A stretch of 16,948 bases of DNA. Origin: JAHZFN01 sp965149945 (GTDB lineage: Bacteria; Bacillota; Dehalobacteriia; UBA4068; UBA4997). Shown piece by piece: positions 1 to 7,195 of this stretch (position 1 is the stretch's first letter; every line of letters starts with the position of its first letter). A model generated the notes under the pieces. That model was not told the origin of the DNA and ran no database searches. It saw only the letters and a list, made by a program, of their open reading frames with translations. Position numbers and translations under genes: made by a program. The stretch is taken from NCBI GenBank assembly GCA_965149945.1, contig CBCTTQ010000034.1, positions 1-16,948 on the forward strand. Reading direction: 5' to 3'.

Positions 1-1
1 A

Positions 2-361
2 TATGACGCCATGGGAGATATTGCCCGCGCCGGCCGCCAGCAAAAATTTATGAAGGCGGTATTTGAAGAAGCGGTAAAACCTATCAATTTGCCGAAGCTG
101 CCCTTCCTGTTGTCGGAAATCGACCAGGTGGTGGATACGGATTTGACCATGGCGCAATTGCTGTATCTGGGATTTAGCTTTCATGGGGCAAGCAGTGAAG
201 ATGTGCATACGGCGGTCCCCGAATGTACCACAGACACCATCGGCGGCGTCAGCTATGTAATTTTGGATGATGATGATTTGTCAAATTTGGTACAAACGAT
301 GTTTTGGGATGATTATGATCCCGCGTACTGGGCGGAACAGGAAGCCGCTACACAAGAATAA
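2..361 (+). CDS. LytR-CpsA-Psr (LCP) family protein, C-terminal part
   Basis: The reading frame is already open at the left edge, so the start lies outside the window and only about the last 119 residues are visible. Seen: a basic segment reading DIARAGRQQKFMKAV near the left edge, followed by an acidic C-terminus ending EQEAATQE. The RxxRQQxFxxA pattern is typical of the conserved block of LCP proteins. These are membrane-anchored phosphotransferases that attach teichoic acids or other anionic glycopolymers from lipid carriers to peptidoglycan on the outer face of the membrane. The N-terminal membrane anchor and the catalytic Asp/Arg residues would be upstream. The gene ends 3 bases before the next start, so it may be co-transcribed with the radC-like gene. 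An internal ATG at 11 exists but falls inside the conserved block and is not a likely start. The family call rests on this short stretch. Confidence 0.72.
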   Translation, partial: YDAMGDIARAGRQQKFMKAVFEEAVKPINLPKLPFLLSEIDQVVDTDLTMAQLLYLGFSFHGASSEDVHTAVPECTTDTIGGVSYVILDDDDLSNLVQTMFWDDYDPAYWAEQEAATQE

Positions 362-364
362 AGA

Positions 365-1087
365 GTGATGAAAGTCATGACCGATAAGAAATCTGGCAAA
401 CAAGTAAAAAACTATCATGAAGGGCACCGAGTCCGCATGAAGAAGCGTTATATCGAGCAAGGAATTGACGGTATGGCGGATCATGAGGTATTGGAGTTGC
501 TGCTCTTTTACGCGTTGCCTTATCGGGATACGAATGGCTTGGCTCATGAGTTGCTTCATCGTTTTGGCAGTTTGTCCAATGTTTTGGAGTCGGATATTTC
601 TGTGCTGCAAACCGTGAACGGCATCGGACCTAACGCTGCTTTGCTGTTGAATTTTGTGCCGGCGCTGGCAGGACGCTATTACCGAGATCGTTGGCAGGAG
701 CGTCTGTCTTTGAATAACGGCGATGAGATTCTGGACTATGTCCGCACCTTGTTTATCGGGCGCAGTTTGGAGACTTTCTTTATGATTTGCTTGAACAGTA
801 AAGGAGAATTGAAAAACACTATCAAATTGGCGGAGGGGACTTCCGGCGAAGTAGTGATTTATACCCCGCAGGTGGTGGAAAAAGCGTTACAGCAGAAATG
901 CAAATATGTCATTTTTGCTCACAACCATCCCGGCGGCAACGCCAACCCCAGTCGTTCTGATGTGGAAACCACTAACTCCTGTTTGGAGGCTTTGCGTTTG
1001 GTAGGCATTACGGTGCTGGATCATGTCATTGTCAGCGGGGACAGCATCGCCAGCATGGCCAAGAAACATTTAATTCAACGAAAATAA
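365..1087 (+). CDS. radC: RadC-family JAB/MPN-domain protein (DNA repair-like)
   Basis: About 240 residues, the normal length for bacterial RadC. Seen: an N-terminal helix-hairpin-helix region with the motif LQTVNGIGPNAA, then a C-terminal JAB/MPN domain with HNHPGG starting at about residue 186 and a downstream SRSD. Together these give the H-x-H-x10-D metal site (H186, H188, D199) of a JAMM metalloprotease-like fold. The family is often called a DNA repair protein, but its biochemical role is unresolved. The start is ambiguous: GTG at 365, ATG at 368 and ATG at 377 are in frame, and only a weak purine-rich AAAGAG (360-364 region) lies upstream. I keep the longest form. It sits between the LCP gene and dnaE on the same strand, with a 67-base gap before dnaE; no terminator is seen in that gap, so read-through into dnaE is plausible. 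Confidence 0.9.
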   Translation: MMKVMTDKKSGKQVKNYHEGHRVRMKKRYIEQGIDGMADHEVLELLLFYALPYRDTNGLAHELLHRFGSLSNVLESDISVLQTVNGIGPNAALLLNFVPALAGRYYRDRWQERLSLNNGDEILDYVRTLFIGRSLETFFMICLNSKGELKNTIKLAEGTSGEVVIYTPQVVEKALQQKCKYVIFAHNHPGGNANPSRSDVETTNSCLEALRLVGITVLDHVIVSGDSIASMAKKHLIQRK

Positions 1088-1154
1088 CAAGAACCCGCGA
1101 GCGAAAGCGGAAACAGACAGAAAAAACTCGGAATATATAACAACAGGTGATGAC

Positions 1155-4100
1155 ATGGCGGAAGAAAAAAAGAACGAAATAGAAGAAAAACCTTATATCG
1201 AACAAGACCCGGAAAAAACTTTTGTGCATTTGCATTGCCACACGGAATATAGTTTGTTGGACGGAGCGGCTCGGGTTAAAGATGTGGTGGCGCGAGCGGT
1301 GGAATTGGGGATGCCTGCGGTTGCCGCCACCGATCATGGTGTGATGTACGGTGTTTTGAAACTGTATGACGCCTGCAAGGCGGCGGGTATCAATCCTGTG
1401 ATCGGCTGTGAAGTCTATGTGGCGCCTCGTACTCGTTTCGACAAAGAATCGGGAATTGACAATCGTGCTTACCACTTGATTTTATTAGCGGAAACCCAGG
1501 AGGGATATCGTAATTTGTGCAAAATCTGCACCATCGGCTTTCTGGAAGGATATTATTACCGCCCCCGCATCGACCACGAGGTGCTGCGCAAATACAGCAA
1601 AGGAATCATCTGCATGTCTGCTTGTATCGCTGGGGAAATCCCCCAAGCTCTTTTGAACGGCAATGTGGAAAAAGCTTATGAAATCGCCCGTGAGTATCTG
1701 GATATTTTCGGTAAAGATAATTATTTCATTGAAATTCAAGATCATGGACTGGAAGAACAAAAAAAGACCAATCCGCTGTTAGTGAAATTAGCGCGGGATT
1801 TGGGCGTTGGTCTGGTGGCCACCAATGACAGCCACTATGTGCGTAGGGAAGACGCCGATGTGCATGACGTCCTCCTCTGCATTCAGACGGGTAAAACCCG
1901 TGATGATGAAAACCGGATGCGCTTTGCCTGCGATGAGTTCTATATGAAGAGCAGAGAAGAGATGGAACTTCTTTTCGGAGAATATCCGGAGGCGCTGAGC
2001 AATACGGTGAAAATCGCTAACCGCTGCCATGTCAATTTGGATAAACATCCCAAGGTGGACGTGCCGGATTTTGATGTGCCGGAAGGGTACACCTTGGAAA
2101 GTTATTTGCGTTATCTTTGCCAGAAAGGGCTGGAAGAAAAATACGAAGAAGTAACATCGGAACTGCAAGAGCGCTTGGACTACGAGCTGGGGATTATCAA
2201 TCGCATGGAATTTCCCGGATATTTTTTGATTACTTGGGATATGATCAACTACTGCCGAAAAAACGGTATTCGAGTCGGTCCCGGTCGCGGCTCGGCGGCA
2301 GGTTCTTTAGTAGCGTATACGTTAGGTATTACCAATATTGACCCCTTGCGTTATAATCTGGTGTTTGAGCGCTTTTTGAATCCGGAGCGGGTCAGCATGC
2401 CGGATATTGATTCAGATTTTTGCGTGGTGCGCCGCGGGGAAGTCATCGACTATCTGGTACAAAAATACGGAGAAGAAAATGTCAGCCAGATTGTGACATT
2501 CGGTACCATGAAGGCCAAAATGGTGGTGCGGGACGTAGGGCGTGTTTTGGGAATGTCTGTGGCGGATGTGAACAAAATTGCCAAAATGATCCCCGATGAT
2601 TTGAAAATGACGGTGCAAAAAGCCATTGATGAAAATAATGAGCTGAGGGAACTTTATGAGCATGATCCGCTGATCAAAGAACTGCTGGATTATTCCAAGG
2701 CGCTGGAGGGGATGCCTCGCCATACCGGTACCCATGCGGCAGGTGTTGTGATCGCGCCGGCTCCCATTACGGATTATGTCCCCGGTGTGAAACTGGGAGA
2801 TAATATTCTTACCACCCAGTTCGAAAAAGAACAGGTGGAAGAACAAGGTCTGTTAAAAATGGATATTTTGGGTCTGCGTACGCTGACGGTAATCGGCGAC
2901 GCTTTGGCCGGTATCAAGAAAAACTACGGCATTGACATTGACATTGACAATGTTCCCAAAGATGACCCGGAAGTTTACTCCATGCTTTCCGCGGGTGAAA
3001 CGGGCGGTGTGTTCCAATTAGAAAGTTCCGGTATGACAGCTTATTTGAAAGCGTTGCGTCCGGAACGAATCGAGGATTTGATCGCTATGGTGGCGTTGTA
3101 TCGGCCGGGACCTTTGGGCAGCGGCATGGTAGAAGATTTCATTGACCGCAAACACGGGGTGAAAAAAGTAGAATATCCTCACCCCCTTTTGAAACCGGTG
3201 TTGGAAGAAACCTACGGAGTAATGGTTTACCAGGAGCAGGTTATGCAGGTGGCCAGCGTTTTGGCGGGATTCACACTGGGTCAGGCGGACCAGCTTCGCC
3301 GCATCATGGGGAAAAAGAAAGCCCATTTGTTGCCGCCGGAACGGGAACGCTTCATCAAAGGCTGCAAAGAATGCAACAATATTGACGCGGAAACAGCCGG
3401 CAAAATTTTTGATTTGATGGAATATTTCTCCGGGTATGGTTTTAACAAGAGTCATTCGGCGGCCTATGCCATTGTGACCTATGAGACAGCGTGGTTGCGC
3501 TGTCATTATCCCGCTGAATACATGGCGGCCATTATGACCAGTTTTATGAACAACGCGGAAAAGGTGACGGAATATTTGGAAGAAAGCCGACGGATGGGAT
3601 TGGAAATTCTGCCGCCGGATATCAATGAATCTGACGCTGACTTTACGGTGGTTGGCGGTAAAATCCGTTTTGGACTCGCGGCTATCAAAGGCAACGGTAG
3701 GGATATCATTGAGCAAATCATCAAGGAACGACAGAAAAACGGTCCTTTTCAGTCATTGGATGATTTGACTCGTCGCTTTCCTCTCAATAAGCGAGTATTG
3801 GAAGGGATGATCAAGGGCGGCGCTTTGGATTGTTTCGGCGCCAAACGCTCGCAATTGATGGAAGTCTACGAGCAGTCTCTGGATTTGGGAAGAAAATACG
3901 CTCAGGAAGCGGCCTCCGATCAGCTGTCGCTGTTTGATTTCGGCATGGAAGAACAAAAAACCGTGGATGTGGAGCTGCCTAATATTCCCGAATTCCCCTT
4001 GATGCAATTGTTGGCATATGAGAAGGAAAGTATCGGCTTTTATATCAGCGGGCATCCGCTGGATGAATTTGTTTCGATCATCCGTTCTGTGGCGACCCAT

Positions 4101-4721
4101 ACGGCCAGTCAGCTGAAAGAATCTAAAAACGGCGCCCGTGTACGAGTAGCGGGATTGGTATCCCAAAGCAAGCCGCGACTGACCAAAAAGGGAGAGAGTA
4201 TGGCAATCTTTACGCTGGAAGACAAACTGAACGGTGTACGCTGTCTGGCCTTTCCCAGAGCCTTTGCGGAATGTCGGGATTTGTTGGAAGACGGTAAGGT
4301 GGTGCTGGTGGAAGGACGATTGAAAATTGATGATGACGAAAGTGTGGTCATCATTGTGGACACTGTTCATGATTTGGAAAACGCGGAATTGCTGACTGCT
4401 CCCAAAGACCAGGAGTTGCCGCCACAATCAGAAGAAGAAACCCATGGCAACGGGTTCCGCCGGCGTCAGGCTCTCCAAGCGCCGGAAAAATCTGTCGGGA
4501 AATTGTATGTGCGGGTAAGAAGCGCCGATGTTTTGCCTGAATTGCGAAAAGTGGCGTCCCTGTATCCGGGCAGTGTGGATTTGGTGCCCTTTTATATGGA
4601 TACTAAGCGATATCACCGCCGTTTGGGAATTAAGATCGGCGTGGAAGCGATGGATGATCTGAAGTATGCATACGGCAATGCTAACGTAGTATTAAAATTG
4701 GTAAAAGAAAATCAGGAATAA
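1155..4721 (+). CDS. dnaE: DNA polymerase III alpha subunit, DnaE type
   Basis: 1188 residues, full length for a DnaE replicative polymerase. The start ATG at 1155 follows AGGTGATG at 1145-1152. Domains seen in order: an N-terminal PHP domain opening with HLHCHTEYSLLDG (residues 25-37) and containing ATDHG, GCEVYV and NDSHY; a polymerase core with PGRGSAAGS and the catalytic PDIDSDF (residues 416-422, D417 and D419); the third catalytic aspartate in KMDILGLRTLT (D570); a tandem helix-hairpin-helix near residues 870-895; and an OB-fold near 993-1065 with VRVAGLVSQ. It carries out template-directed DNA synthesis. In Firmicutes that also have PolC, DnaE mainly extends primers; whether PolC exists here cannot be seen. 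The PHP metal-ligand motifs look intact, so a 3'-5' exonuclease activity is possible, but that is inference. No pfkA or accA follows, unlike many Firmicutes. Confidence 0.98.
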   Translation: MAEEKKNEIEEKPYIEQDPEKTFVHLHCHTEYSLLDGAARVKDVVARAVELGMPAVAATDHGVMYGVLKLYDACKAAGINPVIGCEVYVAPRTRFDKESGIDNRAYHLILLAETQEGYRNLCKICTIGFLEGYYYRPRIDHEVLRKYSKGIICMSACIAGEIPQALLNGNVEKAYEIAREYLDIFGKDNYFIEIQDHGLEEQKKTNPLLVKLARDLGVGLVATNDSHYVRREDADVHDVLLCIQTGKTRDDENRMRFACDEFYMKSREEMELLFGEYPEALSNTVKIANRCHVNLDKHPKVDVPDFDVPEGYTLESYLRYLCQKGLEEKYEEVTSELQERLDYELGIINRMEFPGYFLITWDMINYCRKNGIRVGPGRGSAAGSLVAYTLGITNIDPLRYNLVFERFLNPERVSMPDIDSDFCVVRRGEVIDYLVQKYGEENVSQIVTFGTMKAKMVVRDVGRVLGMSVADVNKIAKMIPDDLKMTVQKAIDENNELRELYEHDPLIKELLDYSKALEGMPRHTGTHAAGVVIAPAPITDYVPGVKLGDNILTTQFEKEQVEEQGLLKMDILGLRTLTVIGDALAGIKKNYGIDIDIDNVPKDDPEVYSMLSAGETGGVFQLESSGMTAYLKALRPERIEDLIAMVALYRPGPLGSGMVEDFIDRKHGVKKVEYPHPLLKPVLEETYGVMVYQEQVMQVASVLAGFTLGQADQLRRIMGKKKAHLLPPERERFIKGCKECNNIDAETAGKIFDLMEYFSGYGFNKSHSAAYAIVTYETAWLRCHYPAEYMAAIMTSFMNNAEKVTEYLEESRRMGLEILPPDINESDADFTVVGGKIRFGLAAIKGNGRDIIEQIIKERQKNGPFQSLDDLTRRFPLNKRVLEGMIKGGALDCFGAKRSQLMEVYEQSLDLGRKYAQEAASDQLSLFDFGMEEQKTVDVELPNIPEFPLMQLLAYEKESIGFYISGHPLDEFVSIIRSVATHTASQLKESKNGARVRVAGLVSQSKPRLTKKGESMAIFTLEDKLNGVRCLAFPRAFAECRDLLEDGKVVLVEGRLKIDDDESVVIIVDTVHDLENAELLTAPKDQELPPQSEEETHGNGFRRRQALQAPEKSVGKLYVRVRSADVLPELRKVASLYPGSVDLVPFYMDTKRYHRRLGIKIGVEAMDDLKYAYGNANVVLKLVKENQE

Positions 4722-4781
4722 AAAATTTAGCAAGATTGTCAAATATAGGCAGTTGTTTCAAAAATTTACAGTGTTGTCAAA
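4721..4781 (+). repeat. imperfect direct repeat downstream of dnaE
   Basis: Two copies of AAAAATTTA-N5/6-TTGTCAAA occur at 4721-4743 and 4760-4781, 39 bases apart. A third, degenerate TTGTTTCAAAAA lies between them at 4753-4764. The first copy begins at the last base of the dnaE stop codon. No function is known to me; it could be a protein-binding array or chance in AT-rich DNA. Confidence 0.45.
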
Positions 4782-4783
4782 AA

Positions 4784-4810
4784 GAAAAAGCCTTTGCTTT
4801 TCCTGTTTTA
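4784..4810 (+). terminator. weak candidate terminator of dnaE
   Basis: A short stem AAAAGC (4786-4791) / GCTTTT (4796-4801) with loop CTTT is followed by CCTGTTTTA. The stem is only 6 bp and AT-rich, and the T-run is broken, so this is a weak call. Nothing better is seen between dnaE and the next promoter. Confidence 0.3.
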
Positions 4811-4875
4811 GTGGCTGAAAATGATAATTGGAAAAAATAAAAATTAAATATTAGTAATTTAATATGAATTTGTTG

Positions 4876-4903
4876 TTGTATTTTGGCGGAAATGTGTTAT
4901 AAT
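4876..4903 (+). promoter_or_regulatory. extended -10 promoter of the DUF1858 gene
   Basis: The extended -10 element TGTTATAAT lies at 4895-4903 (perfect TATAAT at 4898-4903), with a TTGTAT -35-like hexamer at 4876-4881 and a 16-base spacer. It lies in AT-rich DNA with poly-A/T stretches upstream (4830-4870) that could act as an UP element. Predicted transcription start is near 4910. Confidence 0.75.
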
Positions 4904-4918
4904 GTGTTTAGTAAGCAT

Positions 4919-4935
4919 GGTTCTTATCAAGAACC
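4919..4935 (+). promoter_or_regulatory. perfect inverted repeat at the 5' end of the DUF1858 transcript
   Basis: GGTTCTTatcAAGAACC has 7-bp arms and a 3-base centre. It lies about 9-25 bases after the predicted transcription start and 34 bases before the start codon. It could be an operator (roadblock position) or a 5' stabilising hairpin in the mRNA. It is not followed by a T-run, so it is not a terminator. Confidence 0.55.
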
Positions 4936-4968
4936 GGATGTTTGATTGAAGATTTGGAGGTGCAGAAA

Positions 4969-5172
4969 ATGGCATTGATCACAAAAGAAATGGGTATTCT
5001 GGAATGTGTGGAACAATATCCGGATACCGTTCCGACCTTCATGGACTTTGGCATGGGATGTTTAGGCTGTGCGGCGGCTCATTTTGAAAACATCGAACAA
5101 GGCGCTTTAGGTCATGGAATTGATGTGGATGCGTTAATTGAAGCGTTGAATAAAGTCGCCGAAGGAAAATAA
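4969..5172 (+). CDS. DUF1858 domain protein (hybrid-cluster-associated redox disulfide type)
   Basis: 67 residues starting at ATG 4969 after GGAGGTG (4956-4962, 6-base spacing). An upstream in-frame start at 4942 lies before this ribosome binding site and is rejected. Seen: a DUF1858 fold signature running from LITKEMGILECVEQYP to the Cys pair GMGCLGC (C31, C34) and ending in VDALIEALNKV. In the family these small proteins, or domains fused to larger redox enzymes, carry a CxxC thought to act as a redox disulfide; some are encoded near hybrid-cluster proteins. A third Cys, C13, is present. The gene is a single-gene unit with its own promoter and a strong terminator, which suggests independent regulation and high expression. 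The partner is unknown. It encodes no membrane segment or signal peptide, so it should be cytoplasmic. Confidence 0.88.
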   Translation: MALITKEMGILECVEQYPDTVPTFMDFGMGCLGCAAAHFENIEQGALGHGIDVDALIEALNKVAEGK

Positions 5173-5190
5173 TCCGTAACAAAAAGTAAA

Positions 5191-5217
5191 AAAGGCTCTG
5201 TTTGTACAGAGCCTTTT
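5191..5217 (+). terminator. intrinsic terminator of the DUF1858 gene
   Basis: A perfect 11-bp stem AAAGGCTCTGT (5191-5201) / ACAGAGCCTTT (5206-5216) with loop TTGT runs into a short T-run. It begins 18 bases after the stop codon. Confidence 0.9.
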
Positions 5218-5344
5218 GATATTATAGAATCAAATGATCAGCTAAATAAAAATGTCAAAAAAGTAAAAGAAAAAGGAAGAAAAAGTTTTTCTGCGCGGAG
5301 ATTTTCAAAAACAAAGAGATAAAGGTAAAGAGGAATCAGATATT

Positions 5345-6370
5345 ATGAAAGAAAATGTAATTCAATTGAAACATGACGATTGTACAAGAGCCATTAGTTT
5401 GGACGGTAGTGTAAAGGTTTGGGTTGCCAGAACCACAAACCTCTGCGAAGAAGCCAGAAAAAATCATGATTGCTGGAGTGTGGCGGCTGCCGCTTTGGGG
5501 CGTTTGCTGACGGCGGCTGTATTTTTCGGTCAAAATTTGAAGGGTGACGATGATGTGACGCTGAAAATTGATGCCGACGGTCCTCTGGGCACATTGGTTG
5601 CCATTGCCAGCGCCAAAGGGGAATTGCGAGGATATGTAGCCAATCCGCAGGTGGATATTCCGCGTAAAACAACAGGAAAGCTGGATGTCGGCGCCGCTGT
5701 GGGTCATGGTTCGCTGTCTGTCATCAAAGATATGGGGATGGGAGCGCCTTATGTGGGGACGGTTCCTTTAGCAACAGGGGAAATCGGCGACGACATTTCC
5801 CGCTATTTTGTGGATTCAGAGCAGATTCCTACCGCTACCGGTCTGGGGGTGAAAGTGGCGCCTGACGGTACTGTGGAAGCGGCAGGCGGTTTTTTATTGC
5901 AGTTGTTGCCTGACGCTGACGAAAAGACCGTTCAGCAGTTGGAGTTGAATATTTCCAACTTGGTACCGGTCAGTACCATGATTGCCGATGGCTGGACAAC
6001 CGAAGAAATTCTCAATGATCTCCTGTTGGGAGTTCCTTATCAAATTTTGGAGACCAATCCCCTTGTGTATCGTTGTAATTGCAGTCATGAAAAATTTTCT
6101 GCCGCTATTATGAGTTTAGGACATAAAGAAGTGAAGGCGTTGCTGGAAGAACAGGGAGAAGCTGAAGTGGTTTGCCGATTTTGCGGCAAAAAATATCATT
6201 TCAGCGAAGACGAGTTGCAGGAAATTCTCGATGAATTGGATCGGCAGCGGATTAAAAAATTCTCACAAAATTTGATGCGCCAAGTGCAGCAGCAAGATGA
6301 CGCCGTGCAGAAGTATTTGCGGGATCATCCGCATGATCATCATGAACATGACCATCATCATGACCAATGA
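5345..6370 (+). CDS. hslO: Hsp33 redox-regulated chaperone with His-rich C-terminal tail
   Basis: 341 residues, about 45 longer than usual for Hsp33. Seen: an N-terminal Hsp33 fold (CTRAISLDGSVKVWVA, then GAAVGHGSLSVIKDMG) and the C-terminal zinc switch CNC (C244, C246) plus CRFC (C277, C280). In the family these four cysteines bind zinc when reduced; on oxidation by HOCl or peroxide they form disulfides and activate holdase chaperone function in the cytoplasm. The extra C-terminus runs from about residue 297 and ends in HPHDHHEHDHHHDQ (residues 328-341, eight His), a likely metal-binding tail. The start ATG at 5345 is preceded by AGAGGA (5329-5334), a modest ribosome binding site at 10-base spacing. 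It stands alone between two terminators. No clear promoter was found in 5218-5344, which is A-rich and carries a near-palindrome AGAAAAAGTTTTTCT at 5278-5292. Confidence 0.95.
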   Translation: MKENVIQLKHDDCTRAISLDGSVKVWVARTTNLCEEARKNHDCWSVAAAALGRLLTAAVFFGQNLKGDDDVTLKIDADGPLGTLVAIASAKGELRGYVANPQVDIPRKTTGKLDVGAAVGHGSLSVIKDMGMGAPYVGTVPLATGEIGDDISRYFVDSEQIPTATGLGVKVAPDGTVEAAGGFLLQLLPDADEKTVQQLELNISNLVPVSTMIADGWTTEEILNDLLLGVPYQILETNPLVYRCNCSHEKFSAAIMSLGHKEVKALLEEQGEAEVVCRFCGKKYHFSEDELQEILDELDRQRIKKFSQNLMRQVQQQDDAVQKYLRDHPHDHHEHDHHHDQ

Positions 6371-6433
6371 TTTTGACCATCGGAAAAGGAAAAACAATTC
6401 ATGTTTGGAAGAACGACCGTTCCCGAACATTAT

Positions 6434-6476
6434 AAACAGGACAGAGATTGCCTTAGGCATCTCTGTCCTGTTTATT
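6434..6476. terminator. bidirectional terminator between hslO and the LysM gene
   Basis: A long stem of AAACAGGACAGAGAT (6434-6448) with ATCTCTGTCCTGTTT (6459-6473), extended inward by GCC/GGC around a TTA loop after one bulged T, closes about 18 pairs. T-rich sequence follows on the plus strand, and the outer AAA/TTT pairs give T residues on both strands. The genes on either side converge on it. Confidence 0.92.
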
Positions 6477-6497
6477 CAGAGCGTGTTTGAGTTTTGG

Positions 6498-7028
6498 CTA
6501 TTTGCGCGGCAATGGTCGACCGCAATAGGGGCAGATGTTGTTTTGCGGACGAGGACGAGACGGCGGCAGTTGATTCATATCATAGATGTTTTTGGAACGA
6601 GGGATAAAAATTTTATCGCCGGGGCTGATCAAATCCGGATTTTTGATTTGGCTGTTGACCCGCAGCAACTCTTTCAAACCGATGTCAAAGCAGTTGCTGA
6701 TTTTGTAAAGGGTATCTCCTTTTTTTACCACGTAGATTAACGGTCTGGGCAATGCTGCCAATTTTTTGCAAAGGGCGTCGTCTTCGATGTTCTCCTGTTC
6801 GCCGTCTACGACGGGGCGTTTTCTTTCTTGTGTTTTTTCAGCGTCGCTTGAGGGCGGTTCCGGAATTTTCCATTCATTTTCTTCCGGCAGGAAGATCTTT
6901 TCTCCTGCCGTTACCGCGTTGGGGTCTTCCAGCTGGGGATTGGCATCCATCAATGCCTGTAATGAAATTTGGTGCGCCTGCGCGATCTGCCAAAGGCTTT
7001 CCCCCTTTTTTACAATATGATAATCCAT
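6498..7028 (-). CDS. double LysM-domain protein without signal peptide, CPYC tail
   Basis: 176 residues on the minus strand. The start ATG (7028-7026) is preceded by a strong AGGGAGG (plus-strand 7034-7040) at 5-base spacing. Seen: LysM 1 at residues 3-48 (YHIVKKGESLWQIA to KIFLP), an acidic and charged linker (49-97), LysM 2 at 99-143 (YVVKKGDTLYKIS to KIFIP), and a Pro/Arg-rich tail with CPYC (C166, C169) near the end. LysM domains bind N-acetylglucosamine-containing glycans such as peptidoglycan. There is no signal peptide, lipobox or membrane segment, and LysM 1 begins at residue 3, so export by the Sec route is not evident. The CPYCGRPL tail resembles a half zinc ribbon or a redox CxxC. 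Possible roles are a spore or envelope-associated protein delivered non-classically, or a cytoplasmic glycan binder. Function is not established. Confidence 0.9.
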   Translation of the reverse strand: MDYHIVKKGESLWQIAQAHQISLQALMDANPQLEDPNAVTAGEKIFLPEENEWKIPEPPSSDAEKTQERKRPVVDGEQENIEDDALCKKLAALPRPLIYVVKKGDTLYKISNCFDIGLKELLRVNSQIKNPDLISPGDKIFIPRSKNIYDMNQLPPSRPRPQNNICPYCGRPLPRK

Positions 7029-7051
7029 ACAGACCTCCCTGAAAACTTTTG

Positions 7052-7079
7052 ATTATATAATAACTATATTGCCGTGAAA
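7052..7079 (-). promoter_or_regulatory. candidate promoter of the LysM gene
   Basis: On the minus strand a perfect TATAAT (plus 7057-7052) is preceded by TTTCAC (plus 7079-7074) with a 16-base spacer. The -35 match is weak; an alternative TTGCTT (7083-7078) would have a 20-base spacer. It lies between the lipoprotein terminator and the LysM ribosome binding site, where a promoter is expected. Confidence 0.45.
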
Positions 7080-7149
7080 GCAAAAGGTGCCAGTACACAT
7101 CGAAAAAGGAGTAACCGATGGTTATTCGGGACGTTCTGTAATTGGGGAT

Positions 7150-7182
7150 AAAAAAACGGGACAGGTAAAATTACCTGTCCCG
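7150..7182 (-). terminator. intrinsic terminator of the lipoprotein gene
   Basis: On the minus strand the perfect stem CGGGACAGGTAA / TTACCTGTCCCG (plus 7171-7182 and 7157-7168) is followed by a run of seven T (plus 7150-7156 are A). It lies 13 bases past the lipoprotein stop. Confidence 0.93.
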
Positions 7183-7195
7183 AAAAGAGCAAAGC

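Noticed and set aside
5250..5275. Possible CtsR-like heat-shock operator (TGTCAAA-AAA-GTAAAA) upstream of hslO
   Set aside because: Only one half-site is close to the known heptamer, and the surrounding DNA is A-rich; no CIRCE element is seen either.
7105..7144. Tiny plus-strand frame after AAAGGAG (ATG at 7118)
   Set aside because: It encodes only seven residues before a stop, lies antisense to the LysM gene's upstream region and has no promoter.
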